Shown one piece after another: positions 10,697-23,070 of a stretch of 64,000 nt of DNA (position 1 is the first letter of the stretch; each line of letters begins with the position of its first letter). A program made the translations under genes and the position numbers. The stretch spans positions 62,001-126,000 of the forward strand of contig MU385775.1 in assembly GCA_022497155.1 (NCBI GenBank). Reading direction: 5' to 3'. The notes under the pieces are model-generated. The model did not search any database, was not told where the DNA came from, and saw only the letters and a program-made list of their open reading frames with translations. This DNA comes from Whalleya microplaca. Lineage: Eukaryota > Ascomycota > Sordariomycetes > Xylariales > Xylariaceae.

Positions 10697-13586
10697 GTTG
10701 GGCCATTAAGTGCTTGCGAATAATTTTGCTGTACTTTGTAGATGCAACAATCGAAAGAATTGATGATTCCTGCCGATGATGCAAACTACCTTGATTAGTG
10801 GGTAGCTTGATCAATGGGTCCCGGCTATCAGCCTATCGGAATTCCGTGGTTTGATAGCTGCATGTGGCTCGAGCGTCCTCAAATGTGACCAATCATACCT
10901 AGGTACCAGTTCGTACCGAGTACGGAGTACATATACATAGTATGTCTCGATACGACTCTGTTTTGGGTGATATGGTATATGAGATGGTTGATCTAGGGCT
11001 ATAATGGACATGTGCTGAGACTATTTCCGACTAGGTATCCTTATTGGATAATGCTATATGACATAGCCAACTTATTTTAAGCATTGGGGTTTCACAAGTA
11101 ATATGCTGTACGGAGTATGTAAGTACAACTGCCTGCAGTCTAGTGGAGAATACCCTGAAGAATAGCCACAAGATAAACTGGAACCATTAAGGTCAAGAAT
11201 TTGAACGATAAGAAGCATGGTTTTGTTACATGCAGAACTTATCAAAGTAGACACATTTATGAGTTTTGCATTAGTTATTGTTAAGGAAATGGCATCATTC
11301 AAGTTAGCCAGGACACCGTCTTAGATATATTGTACTAGCTACAGTATAAAGTCACAGGTGTGGAGTTGGTCGTTAAGGGACTAAAATTAGTGGTATACAT
11401 ACTCACAGAACTAATGTGAAAGATATCTCAAGTATATAGTAATGATGAAGACTTATATATCACAAAGGAGACATATGTTAAGCTATTAGCTTAGCTGAAA
11501 GAAGTGATCAGCTGTAGGACAGGGCGACAACCTATTAATGGGCCGTGTAGGCGCTCCACGGCCGTTGTCTGTTACTTTCCTTCACGCACGTTCAAAGCCT
11601 CAAACAGCCAGACAGGCTAACTCATAAAATGCTGACTCATAGAATTCTCGAAGCCGGATAAAGCAAATATTAATTGTCACTAAAGACTCTTTTTCTAATC
11701 CTCTCGCCACCAAATCTATCTTCATAGCATCTAATATGAGATTTGGCCCCACGGAGCTGGGCGTAATGGAATCTCTGTAACCATAAGCACATTCTTCCAA
11801 AGAGTATCCTCGGTAGCCCTTCTACTCTTCCTTTATTCCGTTTTGGCAAGGCTGTATAGTAGGTATTAGGACAACCTTCACCGAGTGCTTCAGCTACACC
11901 ATAGGTAGTGGCTTAGAGGTAAGCGAATGAGCCCCCATGATATTCTCGGAACGAGTTCCCTTTTCTAATTGAGGGACATGTTAGCCGACCTCGAAACAAT
12001 TGCTTGTCATTAAGCCCTATGTTCATATGTTCTTGGCCAATGAAAACATGAATAGTAGCCCAAAGATTAATATGGTTGTCTTTCCATTGAGTTGCACCAG
12101 TATCAGGCTCCTTCAATTCACATCAGTCTCAAACATCAGCACGGTGGTATCCTTAGATTATGCGATGGCACAGAAGTTCTGGAGAGGTGACCCTAGGGAG
12201 CTAATGCGTTCAAAGTAGTCCTAGGTAAAATCTGCTACACCTTGCATCTGCCGAATACCTTAACTTGCTTTTTATTGATCCTTCTTGTGTTACGTAGTAA
12301 AACGCCAGCCGTATCTTCCAGCCCAGAACAACACGGGTCAGAACTAGGTAGTTGACGTCCCTTATGCCAGCTTTAAGAAGGATCCGTTTATGGTCCAATT
12401 GCGTGGTCTTTGAAAAGCGTAGTCGCAATATTTATATCACCTCCTTCACGATTCCTTGATTTGCACACCATCACTTTCAGCATCGGTCCGAGCGGCTGCA
12501 GTCTTTGGGGTACAGCGGTCGATGGCTGTTTGAGCGGGTGTCATGCATCTAATTCACGCAGGCCACGGGCTGCTGGGTACCATTGATTAATTGACTGCAG
12601 GTGATAATGTCGCAAGAAGGGACTGCAACGCCGCTAACATCAGAGGACTGAGATGAGGCGCCGCTGCTGGGCAAACTTGAGTTATATTGGTCTAGAATAT
12701 GACGACACACGGTTTTCGCCCCCATCAGATGTAGGAGCCACGCGATGGTGGTTCGTGGGGGCTGAGACGGATCTTGAAGCTTTTCCAGCGAGGATGTCAG
12801 CATACGATACTTTACCAGTTTATCAGATGTTTCTCGTCTAGAGTAGTATTTATGAATGGCCCAATTTGGAGTTCGGGTATTGGGGGTTACCCATTGGCGA
12901 TGAATAACCTCCGTATCGTAGCCAGAAATCTAGCGATGGCGCCAGGGTTTGACATCCTTCCAATACGTTCTAGCCCCCTGCGTCATCTGAGGCTCAGCGC
13001 CCGCCACATTAGACAGGCTGACAGAAAGGCAACGAAATGATCCAGACGGATACCTATCATACCATATGATGTACCTAGCTTCTTTATTGAATGATATACT
13101 TTCGGGTCACGAACCGGAGAGAGATTTCGTACATATTGTTTGACTTGATCGTCCGTCGCTAGAAACTGCGGGGGACTAGGCTGCATGGAGAGCATGGAGG
13201 GATTATGAACGATGGATGGCCAATAATAAGACGGACACGTTCCACAAGGATCTTACTGACTGACAATGCCAAGCCCACATGGGAGGTCACATCGCAACCC
13301 CTATTTTGGTCGACATGCAGGGATAGTTTCAGGATCACCCCTGATACTATCATAAGCCATGACCTCAGTTCTCAATTCCAAACCGTACAAAGAACGGCTG
13401 AGTGTGTGCGTGCCGAATCCTTCATAACCATCGGCATCTGTCCTTCTTTCTCTCCTGATTCGAAATGTCTCGGTGGTGTGCTTCTTACTGTACTGGGTGC
13501 CGGTGAAGCCAACCCGCCCGTATGAACAGTAATCGGAGACGACGATAGCGCATGAGAAACGCAAAAGCCAGCCCGGCCTCGAGGTG
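10697..13586. other. gene-poor stretch
   Basis: About 2.9 kb with only short open frames that lack codon-usage or family signals in either strand. The minus-strand stretch 11913-12116 looks weakly protein-like but is not recognisable. No tRNA, transposon ends or long repeats were identified. The part just upstream of 13587 presumably carries the promoter of the next gene. Confidence 0.55.
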
Positions 13587-14377
13587 ATGCCGGAGTCAGA
13601 ACTACCACAAGTTGTGAACGGGCCTGTCATAGAAAAGCCATACAATCACTCCCAGTATCCGTATGGATATCCCGCACCAATTCCGCCGGTTCAGCAAGGA
13701 TATCCAAATGGCGCATATCCAAGTGACGGATATCCGCCGACCTCAGCGTATCCTTCATCAAGTCATGCAGGGATGCAATGGAGTTCTCAAGATGGTGCAT
13801 ATGCCAATGATCAGCCGCCGTCCAGCTCGCCGCCCAATGGCACGGTTCTGGGGCTAAGGAAACGGACGTTCTGGTTAATATTTGGTCCGCTGATCGCGTT
13901 GCTCGTGATCGGTTTGGCAGTCGGGTTAGGGGTAGGAATAGGAACGGCACATAAGGACACACGCGGAACGACGAGGCAAGTAGTTTCTGAGGTCATGATA
14001 TCCGCCTGGAATTCACTAACGTATGGAGCAGCACAACGACAAACACATCCCCTACGAGCACGAGCACATCCAGTTCCACTGCAGCTCCAACTCCAGTTGC
14101 ATGTCCTCAGGCCAATGGGACAATTTATCAAGGAAAGGGCCAAGCCCCCTTCATGGTGCTTTGTAATATTGATTACAATGGCGCGGCTGGAACTACAGAC
14201 GTCGGCAACATGACAGAGGACTCTGTTGAGGATTGCATGAGTCTTTGTTCGGGAAATTCCTCATGCGCTGCTGCTGGTTGGGGCAACTTCGAAGGCACGG
14301 ACACTTGTTACATGAAAGGCTCGCTTGGGGCTCCGAACGACGCACCGAATTGGTTTTTCGTAATTAAGCAACATTGA
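13587..14377 (+). CDS. single-pass membrane protein with Cys-rich ectodomain
   Basis: Exons 13587-13975 and 14032-14377 give 244 residues. The intron uses a GC donor (AG|GCAAGT) and a CTAAC branch site before GAGCAG. Splicing changes frame and yields an uninterrupted product. Order: cytosolic N terminus starting MPESELPQVV; a Tyr/Pro/Gly-rich region (residues 20-58) with QQGYPNGAYPSDGYP-type repeats; basic RKR; one membrane span (about 95-119); a Ser/Thr-rich stalk; then a compact ectodomain with six Cys (CPQ, LCN, CMSLC, SCAAAGW, TCYM). Layout and spacing resemble fungal type II membrane proteins with an apple/PAN-like ectodomain, which may bind carbohydrate or protein ligands. That function is inference. 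Confidence 0.8.
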
Positions 14378-16364
14378 ATGCTGAGATTCATGAATAGGGA
14401 TACCGGTGTATTGGAACAGGTCTGGATTCAAAAGGGGCTAGCATCCAATTCGCATGTTGTATATATACCCTTTATCTGATTCTTATTAGGGACAAAATGT
14501 AGAGCAAGGATCTTCTGCGATGGACTAGGGTCTGCTTCACCTAGGTTTACCTTGAGCAGAAAATGCTATAGTTAGATTGACGCATACCTGATATCAACAA
14601 AGTTGCTAGACCAAAGATTTCTCGATCTCTACGGTTCAATGCACAATCAGCCTAGCGTGACAACATTAGCCAAGGTTCATTGCAGCACTTACTATATTCT
14701 ACTAACTGTTACTAGTCATCCTCTTCAAGTCGACTTGGTTGAGCGACTTGGAAGCCGGACTGCCGCTAGATCCTGAAAGTCAGAGTTGTCTCTTCGTTAA
14801 TACCTACAAAGCGGGTGGCAGGCTATCTATATAACTTAAGGTAGCTAACACGATCGTGGCATGTGGGGAGGCCCGGGTAGCTTTAGGCTTATCTATTTGG
14901 AATGAGTTGGCTGTATACACTGTTGTGTGCAATGTAGAAAAATTAGTCTGCTTCGTGGGGTTGACGATACGTAATTAACTTGGCGGCAACCATATCAGTA
15001 GCAATTACACCGGTTTACGCCACATTTCTACTTATTGCCCGGAAAGATGGTCCAAGCAGCAGAAAACTTGTTAGAATAACTGATCAAGACTTGATCAAGC
15101 TGCTCCTGAAATCCATACTGTATGTTTTGGTTGGTACTTCAGTCGCTAGAAATGATAACAGCCTACTAGCTTAGACACCTCTTATCTACCTAATCGGCAA
15201 TATTCCAACCACATTTATGAGAGGACGATCTAAAGCTACGTGATTTTGAAGTCCAACAGTACTAGATCAGTCAAAATGCCCTTTTTATAGTGAGGTAACT
15301 ATAAACGTTAAGGGCTAAAATGATGTACTATGTAAGTAGTAAACCTTACAATCAACCATGTAATCAACTACCGCGGGGTAGAATGGTTTAGCCTTGCATG
15401 AATGAGCTTTCATAGTAGTATTAATCAGCTGATATTTAAAATATATTTCATTATCATTGAGAATATAAATAATAGTCTTATAGTTCAAGCAGCTTTAGTT
15501 GGCGTAATTTCCGCGCAATACTTTCGCCTCGAATATTGGCTATATGATGAACAAGACAACAATTTTGGCCGCATTCCACCTGGCATATGCGTTTTCAATC
15601 TTGACATGCACCCGTTTTAATTAGGATTCATATGTATTGTGGAGCATGAGGTATTGCTTTTAAATAAATGCTTTATATAATATTTACTGAAGACACCGCT
15701 AACGTGTATTCTGCTATATACTTACAAGGAAATATTTCATGTCTTTAACACTATTGTATGTGTTTCTACTCTCGAAAATTTCCCTTTAATAGCCTAAGGA
15801 AACCTTCCTTGCTTTAGCCGCTTACTAATGCCACGATCACGTTGCCACCTCTTGATGAAGACTCGAGGGCGGGCCTCGTGGTTCATGCGATAGGTAAACA
15901 ATCTTCGAAGTTTATTCTTGTCAAAAGTTAACTCCATCCGAGTGAGTTTCAAAAGCTCTTTTGTTTTGAAGATACGATAGAATTCACTCAGACTAACTTA
16001 AATTATTCACTCGCGGTCCTGGCACCTGCTTTGCGGTAACAACATTTATGACGTGTCGGATATAATCGTAATGACTTTAAATACATTTGCTAATTTTATT
16101 AAATTAAGTATAAGTTAAATAGTGTATAGTTAATAATCTCCATGTATCAAAGAATCTTTCATGCCGTTTTCGTTTCCCTTTAATCAATTCAAATTGTAAA
16201 CCAACACCCTTTGTTCGCATTTCTAAAACATATTCCCGTAAATAAAGGCCTTAAGTCTATATTCTCTGCAATCTTACACTGAGAATTGCAGCTAGTAAAT
16301 TTCGTCTGTCCTTTTCTTCCTTGTGCGTATCAGCTTACAATTTGATTCTAATTCATAGCAAGAA
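14378..16364. other. AT-rich intergenic stretch
   Basis: About 2 kb with no coding signal. AT content rises toward the right, especially after 15,400. No terminal repeats were recognised. The last few hundred bases precede the kinase-like gene and likely carry its promoter. Confidence 0.55.
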
Positions 16365-18369
16365 ATGTCGTTACTGCCAGCTTATTGGTCATCAGACAAC
16401 TACGGAGAGCTCAATTACGTAGCTAAGAATCTCGCAAACTACTTCTACGATAGGTATAGGTTCGAATTTGTGCAAGAGTTTGTCAATGGCCTCCTTTACT
16501 GCCAGGAGCACGACCCGACTACTCGCCAGGTCCTCCGAAGATTGTGCATTAAGTATACCTATCTGGGCCCCAACACCACCGCCGATTGGAATGCTATAGA
16601 CCGAGACCTCGATGAGGAAGAACGTGCTGTCCTCGCCGAGATGCGTGGAGCCGAACATATCTGCCAGTTGCTGACCATGACGGGTGACCGCGATGGGTAT
16701 GATGATGAGCAAGCTAGGATAAGGTACCCGACTGTCTGGGCACACCGGTGGTTTGCGATGGAGTTTATTCCAGGAGGCACTCTGGGCGGTTTTATCAACA
16801 AGAATCGGGGAAATGGCAAGAAAATTAGGGAGGAGACTCTTTGGGTATTCTTCCTTTGCCGTGAGTTGACTTGAGGGCAAACCCGTTATTAAGAGCCATT
16901 TCTGACTGGGGATGCGGTATTTACAGTAACTAGAGCTTGTATAGCAATGGCATACCCTCCAAATGCCCCTGAGGGTACGTCAAATATAAGGGAAGAGATT
17001 CCAAACGTTCCCGGGCGACCAGGATGGGCTCATGGCGACTTGCATACGGAAAATATCATGTTGGATGAAAGCATATCAGATGATGAACATTTAGGATTGC
17101 CTCGCCTCAAGGTCTGTTAGCTTGTGGACACCAATAACTGCACCAGTAGGCTGACCAGTGGAATCTCAGTTGATCGACTTTGAATTTACTGACATTAGCC
17201 GCTATGATAAGTATGCATAAGTTAAACCTTTACGAACCACAAACTTATGCTGAGCATCAACTACTACTGGGGAAGAGTGTATATTCTAATCATAGTTTCT
17301 GTGCAGCACTTCTGAAGAAAACATTGCAAAGAACCTGTACGATTGCGCAATGGTACGTCTCAAATTTTGTTTCTAAGAATCATGTTGGAAACTGACAGTG
17401 TTGTCTAACCCTAGGCAATATTATCCCTTGCTGTCATGGAGAATATAAATCAAAATTTCGATAAAGAATTGCGCCCCACATACAGAGTATACAAGGAAAA
17501 TGGGTTTTCCGCTGGAGATGAAGACGGTAAGTAAGAGTCCTAGCAGTAATTACGGAAGAAATCTAGCTTAAAAACCTCGATAAAATTAGAAATGGTGATG
17601 CTAATATGTAGATGATCATGACAGATTTTGGCGATGATGTGTTTGAGGGGGAAGAAGCTGACACGTTTAGAACTTGGGCAGTGAGTAGTTTGCTAAGCCA
17701 CCCTTGACTTCTTACTCCCAGGTACAAATGATTTCCATTAGCCTGCTGAAATGAAATCTATTCCTGAGTTTATGTTTTACGATGTTTAATCCCTCCGTAC
17801 GCTATAACCATTGCTAATAGCAGATTTCATAGGAGCCTAAGTTTCGGGATCTACAACTTTCAAGCACGCTCACTTCTTTGGTTTCTCGGTGCACGGCAGT
17901 TCAGCAGGAGGATAGTCCAGGCCTCGAAGAAGTGCTGGCTATTGTAAGTAGTATCCGGGGAATTCTTTCGTTTTTAGATCCCGATATATTAGTATACATG
18001 CCGGCTTAATGACCCTTTAAGGCCATCAATGGCAACAAAGATTAGGACTATCGATCACTCCCTTTGGTGCATAGGAAACGAAGCTGATAATGATGTATCT
18101 AGTGCGTAAATGAGGTCGCGAAAATAGGAAATGATAGGACTTTTGTTGAGGAATTTCAAGCCATGTTATTAGACGCCCCAATAGAGGAAGAGGAGTATTT
18201 TGAAGAGGAAGAGGAGTATTTGGAAGAGGAAGAGGAGTATTTGGAAGAGGAAGATGAAATGGATATAGACGATTGGGAAGACGAAGATGAAATGGATATA
18301 GACGATCCAAACGACGAGGACGAGATGGCTATTTTCACTGAGAAATCCGTCATTATCCGACGTGGTTAA
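16365..18369 (+). CDS. protein kinase-like protein with acidic repeat tail
   Basis: Eight exons: 16365-16860, 16927-17111, 17170-17210, 17307-17352, 17415-17526, 17625-17680, 17833-17943 and 18103-18369. They total 1,314 nt and 437 residues with all phases compatible. Kinase hallmarks: a beta3-type lysine in LCIKY (K63), hinge-like AMEFIPGGTL (131-140), the catalytic-loop equivalent HGDLHTENIML (D203, N208) and IDFEF (D230) in place of DFG. A late segment LEEVLAI resembles kinase subdomain XI. A Gly-rich loop is not obvious. The C terminus (from about 365) is acidic with tandem EEEEYLEE and DEMDIDD repeats. This is a lineage-expanded fungal kinase-like family of unknown substrate; activity is plausible because K/D/D are kept. 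The gene is intact beside a RIP-damaged island. Several donors are weak (GTCTGT at 17112). Confidence 0.78.
18180..18315 (+). repeat. coding tandem repeats in the kinase-like gene tail
   Basis: Three near-identical 21-bp units encode EEEEYLE (about 18184-18246), followed by two 30-bp units encoding DEMDIDDxED (about 18252-18311). Copy number could vary in frame. Confidence 0.85.
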
Positions 18370-19046
18370 AAGCACGGTGAAATTGGTTAAAACCACGGTA
18401 GTTAATGCTTAGACTAGTTACCTAGCGCCGCGATACTTTTGACTAGTAAACGGATGTACCTTTTTTATTAGAAGTCCTTAAATTAGCAATTATAACACTT
18501 GCTGCTCTTTACTTAAGGGTATTACTTACTATATTTAAATCTACTGTTATGGCACAGGTCAAGCACAGGATTAAGGTGTGGTCCGTGCGCATCACGTAAT
18601 CAGCTTGGACCTCACACCTGACATATATGGTAAATTTCTCGGCCGACCTTTTAGCTTAGATTCCTTCCTTTTTCCTCCATTTTAATATTACATAAAATAT
18701 ACAGGAATTAGGTCGCTAAGCCACCTTGACCCTTGTAACACGTGACATCTACTGACTTTTATATTGAAAATAACTTTAATATTTTTAAACTTTTTAAGAG
18801 TTAAATTAAATGAGATTAAATAAAAAACGTGCGCGTTTAAATTTTATTATAATTTTAAAAAAAACCGAAGCTTTTTATTACTTTATTATTATTAATAAAA
18901 TCGGCTATACTTAAAATAGCTATAAAATTAATAATAATACCTTTATTAATTAAAAAATATACCGCGGCGTAAGTATATTTATTATTTTATTATTTTTATT
19001 ATAAGGTATACGTTTATAAAAAATAAGGCTTAAGATTTAGCTATAT
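18370..19046. repeat. AT-rich flank with left arm of inverted repeat C
   Basis: 18546 to about 18760 (TGTTATGGCA...GGTCGCTAAGCCACC) matches, in reverse complement, 24033-24243, with mostly C/T and G/A differences. A further matching patch, GCGCGTTTAAATTTTATTAT near 18831, recurs inverted near 23520. The arms could be long terminal inverted repeats of a DNA transposon or an inverted duplication. No convincing target duplication was found outside them. Confidence 0.65.
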
Positions 19047-19344
19047 TATTTTAGGACAAGGTGTTAAGATAAAGCGAAAGTAAAATATATTAAGTCAAAA
19101 AATAAGTGTATAATAGCTGCTAAAGCTATATATATATAACTGTTTAACTATTTAGTAATATTTATAATAAAAAGTAAAAAAGATATAAAAAAAAAGTCAG
19201 CTAAATATAAGTATATAATTTATTATAAATTATTTTATAGAATGCCTTATAAAATACCCTGTAGATACCTTATAATATAGCTTTAGGGGGCTTTTAATAG
19301 CTTCTAAGCTGCTATTAATACCCGTAATCCCTTGCCCTATTATA
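19047..19344 (-). repeat. B1 3' LTR
   Basis: 298 bp, same length as the three other B LTRs. Differences from them are dominated by C/T and G/A changes. Confidence 0.88.
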
Positions 19345-19496
19345 TCCCTCCCTGATTTTTCAGCTAGCGTCCACGCAGCTAAAAAATCTAAAAAAAAAAA
19401 AAAAAAAAAAAAAATGAAAACACGCCTCACACTTAAATGCCTAACCTTTAAATCTGAAAAAAAAAAAAATTTTTCACCCCAGGGACCTTAGGGTAA

Positions 19497-19885
19497 CAGG
19501 TCAGATAGCCACAGCTATTAGCAGCAGCAGCAGGTCAGGTGACAACAGGTCAGCTAGCCACAGCTATCAGCAGCAGCAGGTCAGGTGATAACAGGTCAGC
19601 TAGCCACAGCTAGCCACGGCTTTTAACAGGTTAGATAGCCACAGCTATCAGCAGCAGCAGCAGGTCAGGTAACAATAGGTCAGCTAGCCACAGCTATTAG
19701 CAGCAGCAGGTCAGGTTAGGTGACAATAGGTCAGCTAGCCATAGCTATTAGCAGCAGCAGGTTAGGTTAGGTAACTTTCCTATAAGCCTCCCTAGCAGCT
19801 AATAGCAGGTTAGCAAGTGATAGCAGGTTAGCAGGTAACAGTAAGTTAGCTAGCTATAGCTATTAATAGCAGCAGCTAACAGCCT
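19497..19885. repeat. minisatellite inside B1
   Basis: Imperfect tandem units built from AGGTCAGCTAGCCACAGCTA and GCAGCAGCAGGTCAGGTGAC blocks, roughly 45-60 bp each. The same array occurs inverted in B2 (27356-27720), so it belongs to the B family. It is less AT-rich than its surroundings. Confidence 0.9.
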
Positions 19886-20264
19886 CCCTTACTACTAAAA
19901 GTGGTATTTAAGTAATAAAATATATTAAAATATATAAAGGTATTATTTAATATTATTGTCTATATAAATTATATATATATTAATAGCTAATTATATTTAG
20001 TTATATATTAATAATATAATTAGCTTATTATTATTGTTTATATAAAAATAGACAGATTTATATATAAAAATATACGGTTTAATATTTTTAGTATTATTGC
20101 GCTTTATATTCCTAATATATATAAAAAAAAAAATTTATAAATCGTAAGTAATAAATAACGTAAATGTAATATATAAATAAAGTAGCTAGCTAGCTATTAA
20201 TCGAATATATAGTTTAGTTTGATTTATATAGGAGATAAGTAGCTATTAAACGAAATAAAATAAT

Positions 20265-20508
20265 TGTAACGGCTTAAAGAAAAAGGTGGCGCGTGCTAAG
20301 TAATAGGTGTGTATTATTATAAAATTATAAAGTAAGAAGTAAAAGGTCAGCTAATTATTATATAATAGCCTGACTTAAAAAAACCTCTTTACCTGATTAT
20401 TTAAGCTATTTAATTAAGTATATAGTCCAGTAAGTTACGTGTGCGGGGCCTAGGGTATGCTATAGCTTATAGGGCCTTATAGCACCCCATAGGGCTTATG
20501 CCGTAACA
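20265..20508 (-). repeat. A1 3' LTR
   Basis: 244 bp; begins TGTTACGGCATAAGC after a G-rich purine tract on the minus strand. Its partner is at 22356-22599. Confidence 0.88.
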
Positions 20509-21124
20509 TTACCCCCCTAAATCCACTATATATAGCAGCTAATAATAGCTAGCTTATAGCGTACCTAGTATATATAAGGATTAACCTAATTACTACTATT
20601 CCTAAAAAGTGATTTTTTAACCTTATTTAACCCTTATGTTTCAGTTTATATAAATTATATAAAACCTGATATTAGCATTAAGTAAATTTGTTAAAATTTT
20701 AAAAATCGAGTCCTTTAAAAAGATCTTGTTAATTTATTATATTCCTTTATAATTATCCAGTATTTTTTATAAGTTATACACCTGCTGTTATAGCTACCCC
20801 CCTAATTCTTAACTTATATATCGTCGTCGTTAGCGTATAGCTTACGGAAGTTCGATTTTAGTAGTAGCAGAGGGTAATCTTAAACTAAATGGTCTATCGA
20901 TTTATAACGTATATACTAATATTACTTCTGACGTAATTGTCGTTCCGATTTCGTAATAAAAAGTGCTTATTATCCTTTAGAAATCTAAAGTAACGCAATT
21001 TTAGGTATTTATTTATTGTCTGTTAAGGTATTTTTAAATACTGCTTTAATTTCGGTTTCGGCCGCGCCGTATACGTAAATCGTGCTAACGGAAGTGTTTA
21101 TAGCGTTCGGATTACGGGAACCGG

Positions 21125-21640
21125 AAAATACGTAAAAGCTTAACTATCGATATAGCTAAAGGACAAATTTGTTATAAGTATTTAGCATTAAATCTTTTTT
21201 AAAAAGCTTTTATTTTAGTTTATTGTTTATAATATAACGTAAATAATTAACCCGGTACTTTTTAGATAGATTTATTTTATCTGTTTCCCAGGTTTATCGG
21301 TACTACTGCGTTAAAAAAGTACGAATAAACTTATTTAGACCTTATATAATAGATCGAAGTTTAGCTGCTACTTGTATAGCCTTATTCGGGTCGGCGTAAA
21401 TTAACTTTAAGGTATTTAAAATAGTCTGGTAATTTTAAACGCCGTTTTTTTATGCGTGGGCTATAATAGGGAGGACGATATGTTATATTTTAGGCTCGAG
21501 GCGAGCGTATACGTAATAAAACTTGGTTTGGGACAATTTAATCGCTTTATTGTCGATTTTTAATTTGCCGGCGATCTAAAGAATCTATATATTAAAGTCT
21601 GATAGGCTAGATAAGGTAGGAGGATTTAGGAGGGCTAATC
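21125..21640 (-). pseudogene. gag-like remnant in A1
   Basis: The minus-strand reading parallels the A2 remnant (for example DFNI...AGKLKID at one end and NKFVL at the other) and is broken by TAA/TAG stops. It resembles the capsid (gag) region of fungal LTR elements by overall pattern only. It cannot make a protein as it stands. Confidence 0.55.
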
Positions 21641-22355
21641 GAAAGCGTAGCTGCTTAAATAATAAAATATTATAAGTAATTTTTATAACGTTAAGCTTAG
21701 ATTCGATAGAGGTTTTATCGGCCTAAAGCTGCTAAACGTAGCTTTCGTAATCGGCTTTTAACGCGTTAATATAAGTATTAAATTTAAAAATAAGTTTAGT
21801 ATATAGGGCTTAAAATGCGGCGTTTAGCTCGTTATTACTAAAAGACGCTATTATATACGCTGCTATAACTAATCGTTAAAAATAGCGGGTGAAAAAAATC
21901 GGATCCGCTGTGCCTAAATATAATTTTAAACCGAGGAAGGTGTTTAAAGGACGAGGTCGGTAAGAATAACAGATATAATTTAGCGCTAAATAGCTGGATG
22001 TTGTTATACGTGCTTAATTAAACGAGGTCCGATAGGATATAGGTGGCGGGTGACTGATCGATTACGCCGGGATCTTTTAATACGATACCTTTTAACAAAC
22101 TGTATATTTTCTAAGGCTAAGCTGCTAGTGCGTATAATACGTTATAACGAGGTGCTAATGGAGGAAAAAAGTGACTAACGAGTGACTAATCGATTACGCC
22201 GGCGCAAAAGGTTATTAGTAAATAACTAATCGATTATACCTAATCGAGAAAAAAAAGGATTAACAGGTGACTAATTAATCACGCTAAAAAAAAGAGCGCT
22301 AAATTAATTCGATAGCGGAATTAGTTAAATTTAGCGCTAAAAGACCTTATAATTA

Positions 22356-22599
22356 TATAACGGCTTAAGGAAAAAGGTGGCGCGTACTAAGTAATAGGTA
22401 TATATTACTATAAAATTATAAGGTAAGGAGTAAAAGGTTAACTAATTGCTGTGTGATAGCTTAACTTAAGAAAACCTCTTTACCTAATTACTTAAGCTAT
22501 TTAATTAAGTATGTGGTTTAACAGGTTACGTATGCGGGGCCTAAGGTGTGCTATAGCTTATAAGGCCTTATAGCACCCCATAAGGCCTATGTTATGACA
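22356..22599 (-). repeat. A1 5' LTR
   Basis: 244 bp; exactly as long as the partner LTR at 20265-20508, with transitions between them. Confidence 0.88.
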
Positions 22600-22772
22600 A
22601 TAATCCGCGTGCGATTTATCGGATGAAAATAAAGTAAGCTCGATAATAAATATATTTTAAGTGGCTATTACTAGTAAATTCTATGCTTTTATAACTTATA
22701 ATATAATAAGGACTGTTTTGCTTAATTAATTAAAAGGTAAAAAAGTTAAGGCTTATCCGGGGGTAAGCTAAA

Positions 22773-23070
22773 TGTTTTAGGATAAAGTATTAAGGTAAAG
22801 CGAAAGTAAAATATATCAAGTTAAAAATGAGTGTATAATAGCTGCTAAAGCTATATATATATAACTATCTAACTATTTAATAATATTTATAGTAAAAAGT
22901 GAAGAAAATATAAAAGAAAAAGTTAGCTAAATATAGGTATATAATTTATTATAAATTGTTTTATAAAATGCCTTATAAAGTGCTTTATAAATACCCTGTG
23001 ACGTGGCTCCAAGGGGCTTTTAGTGGCTTTTAAGCTGCTGTTAATACCCGTAATCCCCTGCTTTATTACA
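22773..23070 (-). repeat. B1 5' LTR
   Basis: 298 bp; on the minus strand it begins TGTAATAAAGCAGGGG and ends CCTAAAACA, retaining canonical TG/CA ends. Confidence 0.88.

Larger units (their letters stand above)
20265..22599 (-). mobile_element. LTR retrotransposon A1 (RIP-damaged), nested in B1
   Basis: 2,335 bp bounded by 244-bp direct repeats, 22356-22599 (5' LTR) and 20265-20508 (3' LTR), with ends TGTCATAAC...CCGTTATA and TGTTACGG...CCGTTACA. A 5-bp duplication, ATAAT, flanks it (20260-20264 and 22600-22604). A purine tract TTTAGGGGGGTAA on the minus strand abuts the 3' LTR, fixing the orientation. The interior contains a gag-like remnant (about 21125-21640, minus). No polymerase was recognised, so it is probably non-autonomous. 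Confidence 0.9.
19047..23070 (-). mobile_element. LTR retrotransposon B1 (RIP-damaged, interrupted by A1)
   Basis: 298-bp direct repeats at 22773-23070 (5' LTR, minus orientation) and 19047-19344 (3' LTR) bound the element. LTR ends read TG...CA or the RIP form TA...TA. A purine tract AGGGAGGGA directly precedes the 3' LTR on the minus strand. ATAT flanks both sides (19043-19046 and 23071-23074), a 4-bp target duplication. Removing nested A1 and one copy of its duplication leaves about 1.68 kb, similar to B2 (1.62 kb). The interior has no recognisable coding region but carries a CAG/GTCAGC-rich minisatellite. A small non-autonomous (TRIM-like) element. Confidence 0.88.

Noticed and set aside
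13205..13645. Overlapping frames just upstream of the membrane-protein gene
   Set aside because: No domain, no splice-consistent extension and no start context; likely promoter sequence.
18026..18396. Minus-strand frames rich in Ser, Tyr, Leu or Phe opposite the kinase tail
   Set aside because: They are the complement of the acidic coding repeat and lack any other support.
19497..19885. CRISPR-like repeat array
   Set aside because: Units are imperfect and contiguous without unique spacers, and the array recurs inside a second retrotransposon copy; it is a minisatellite.
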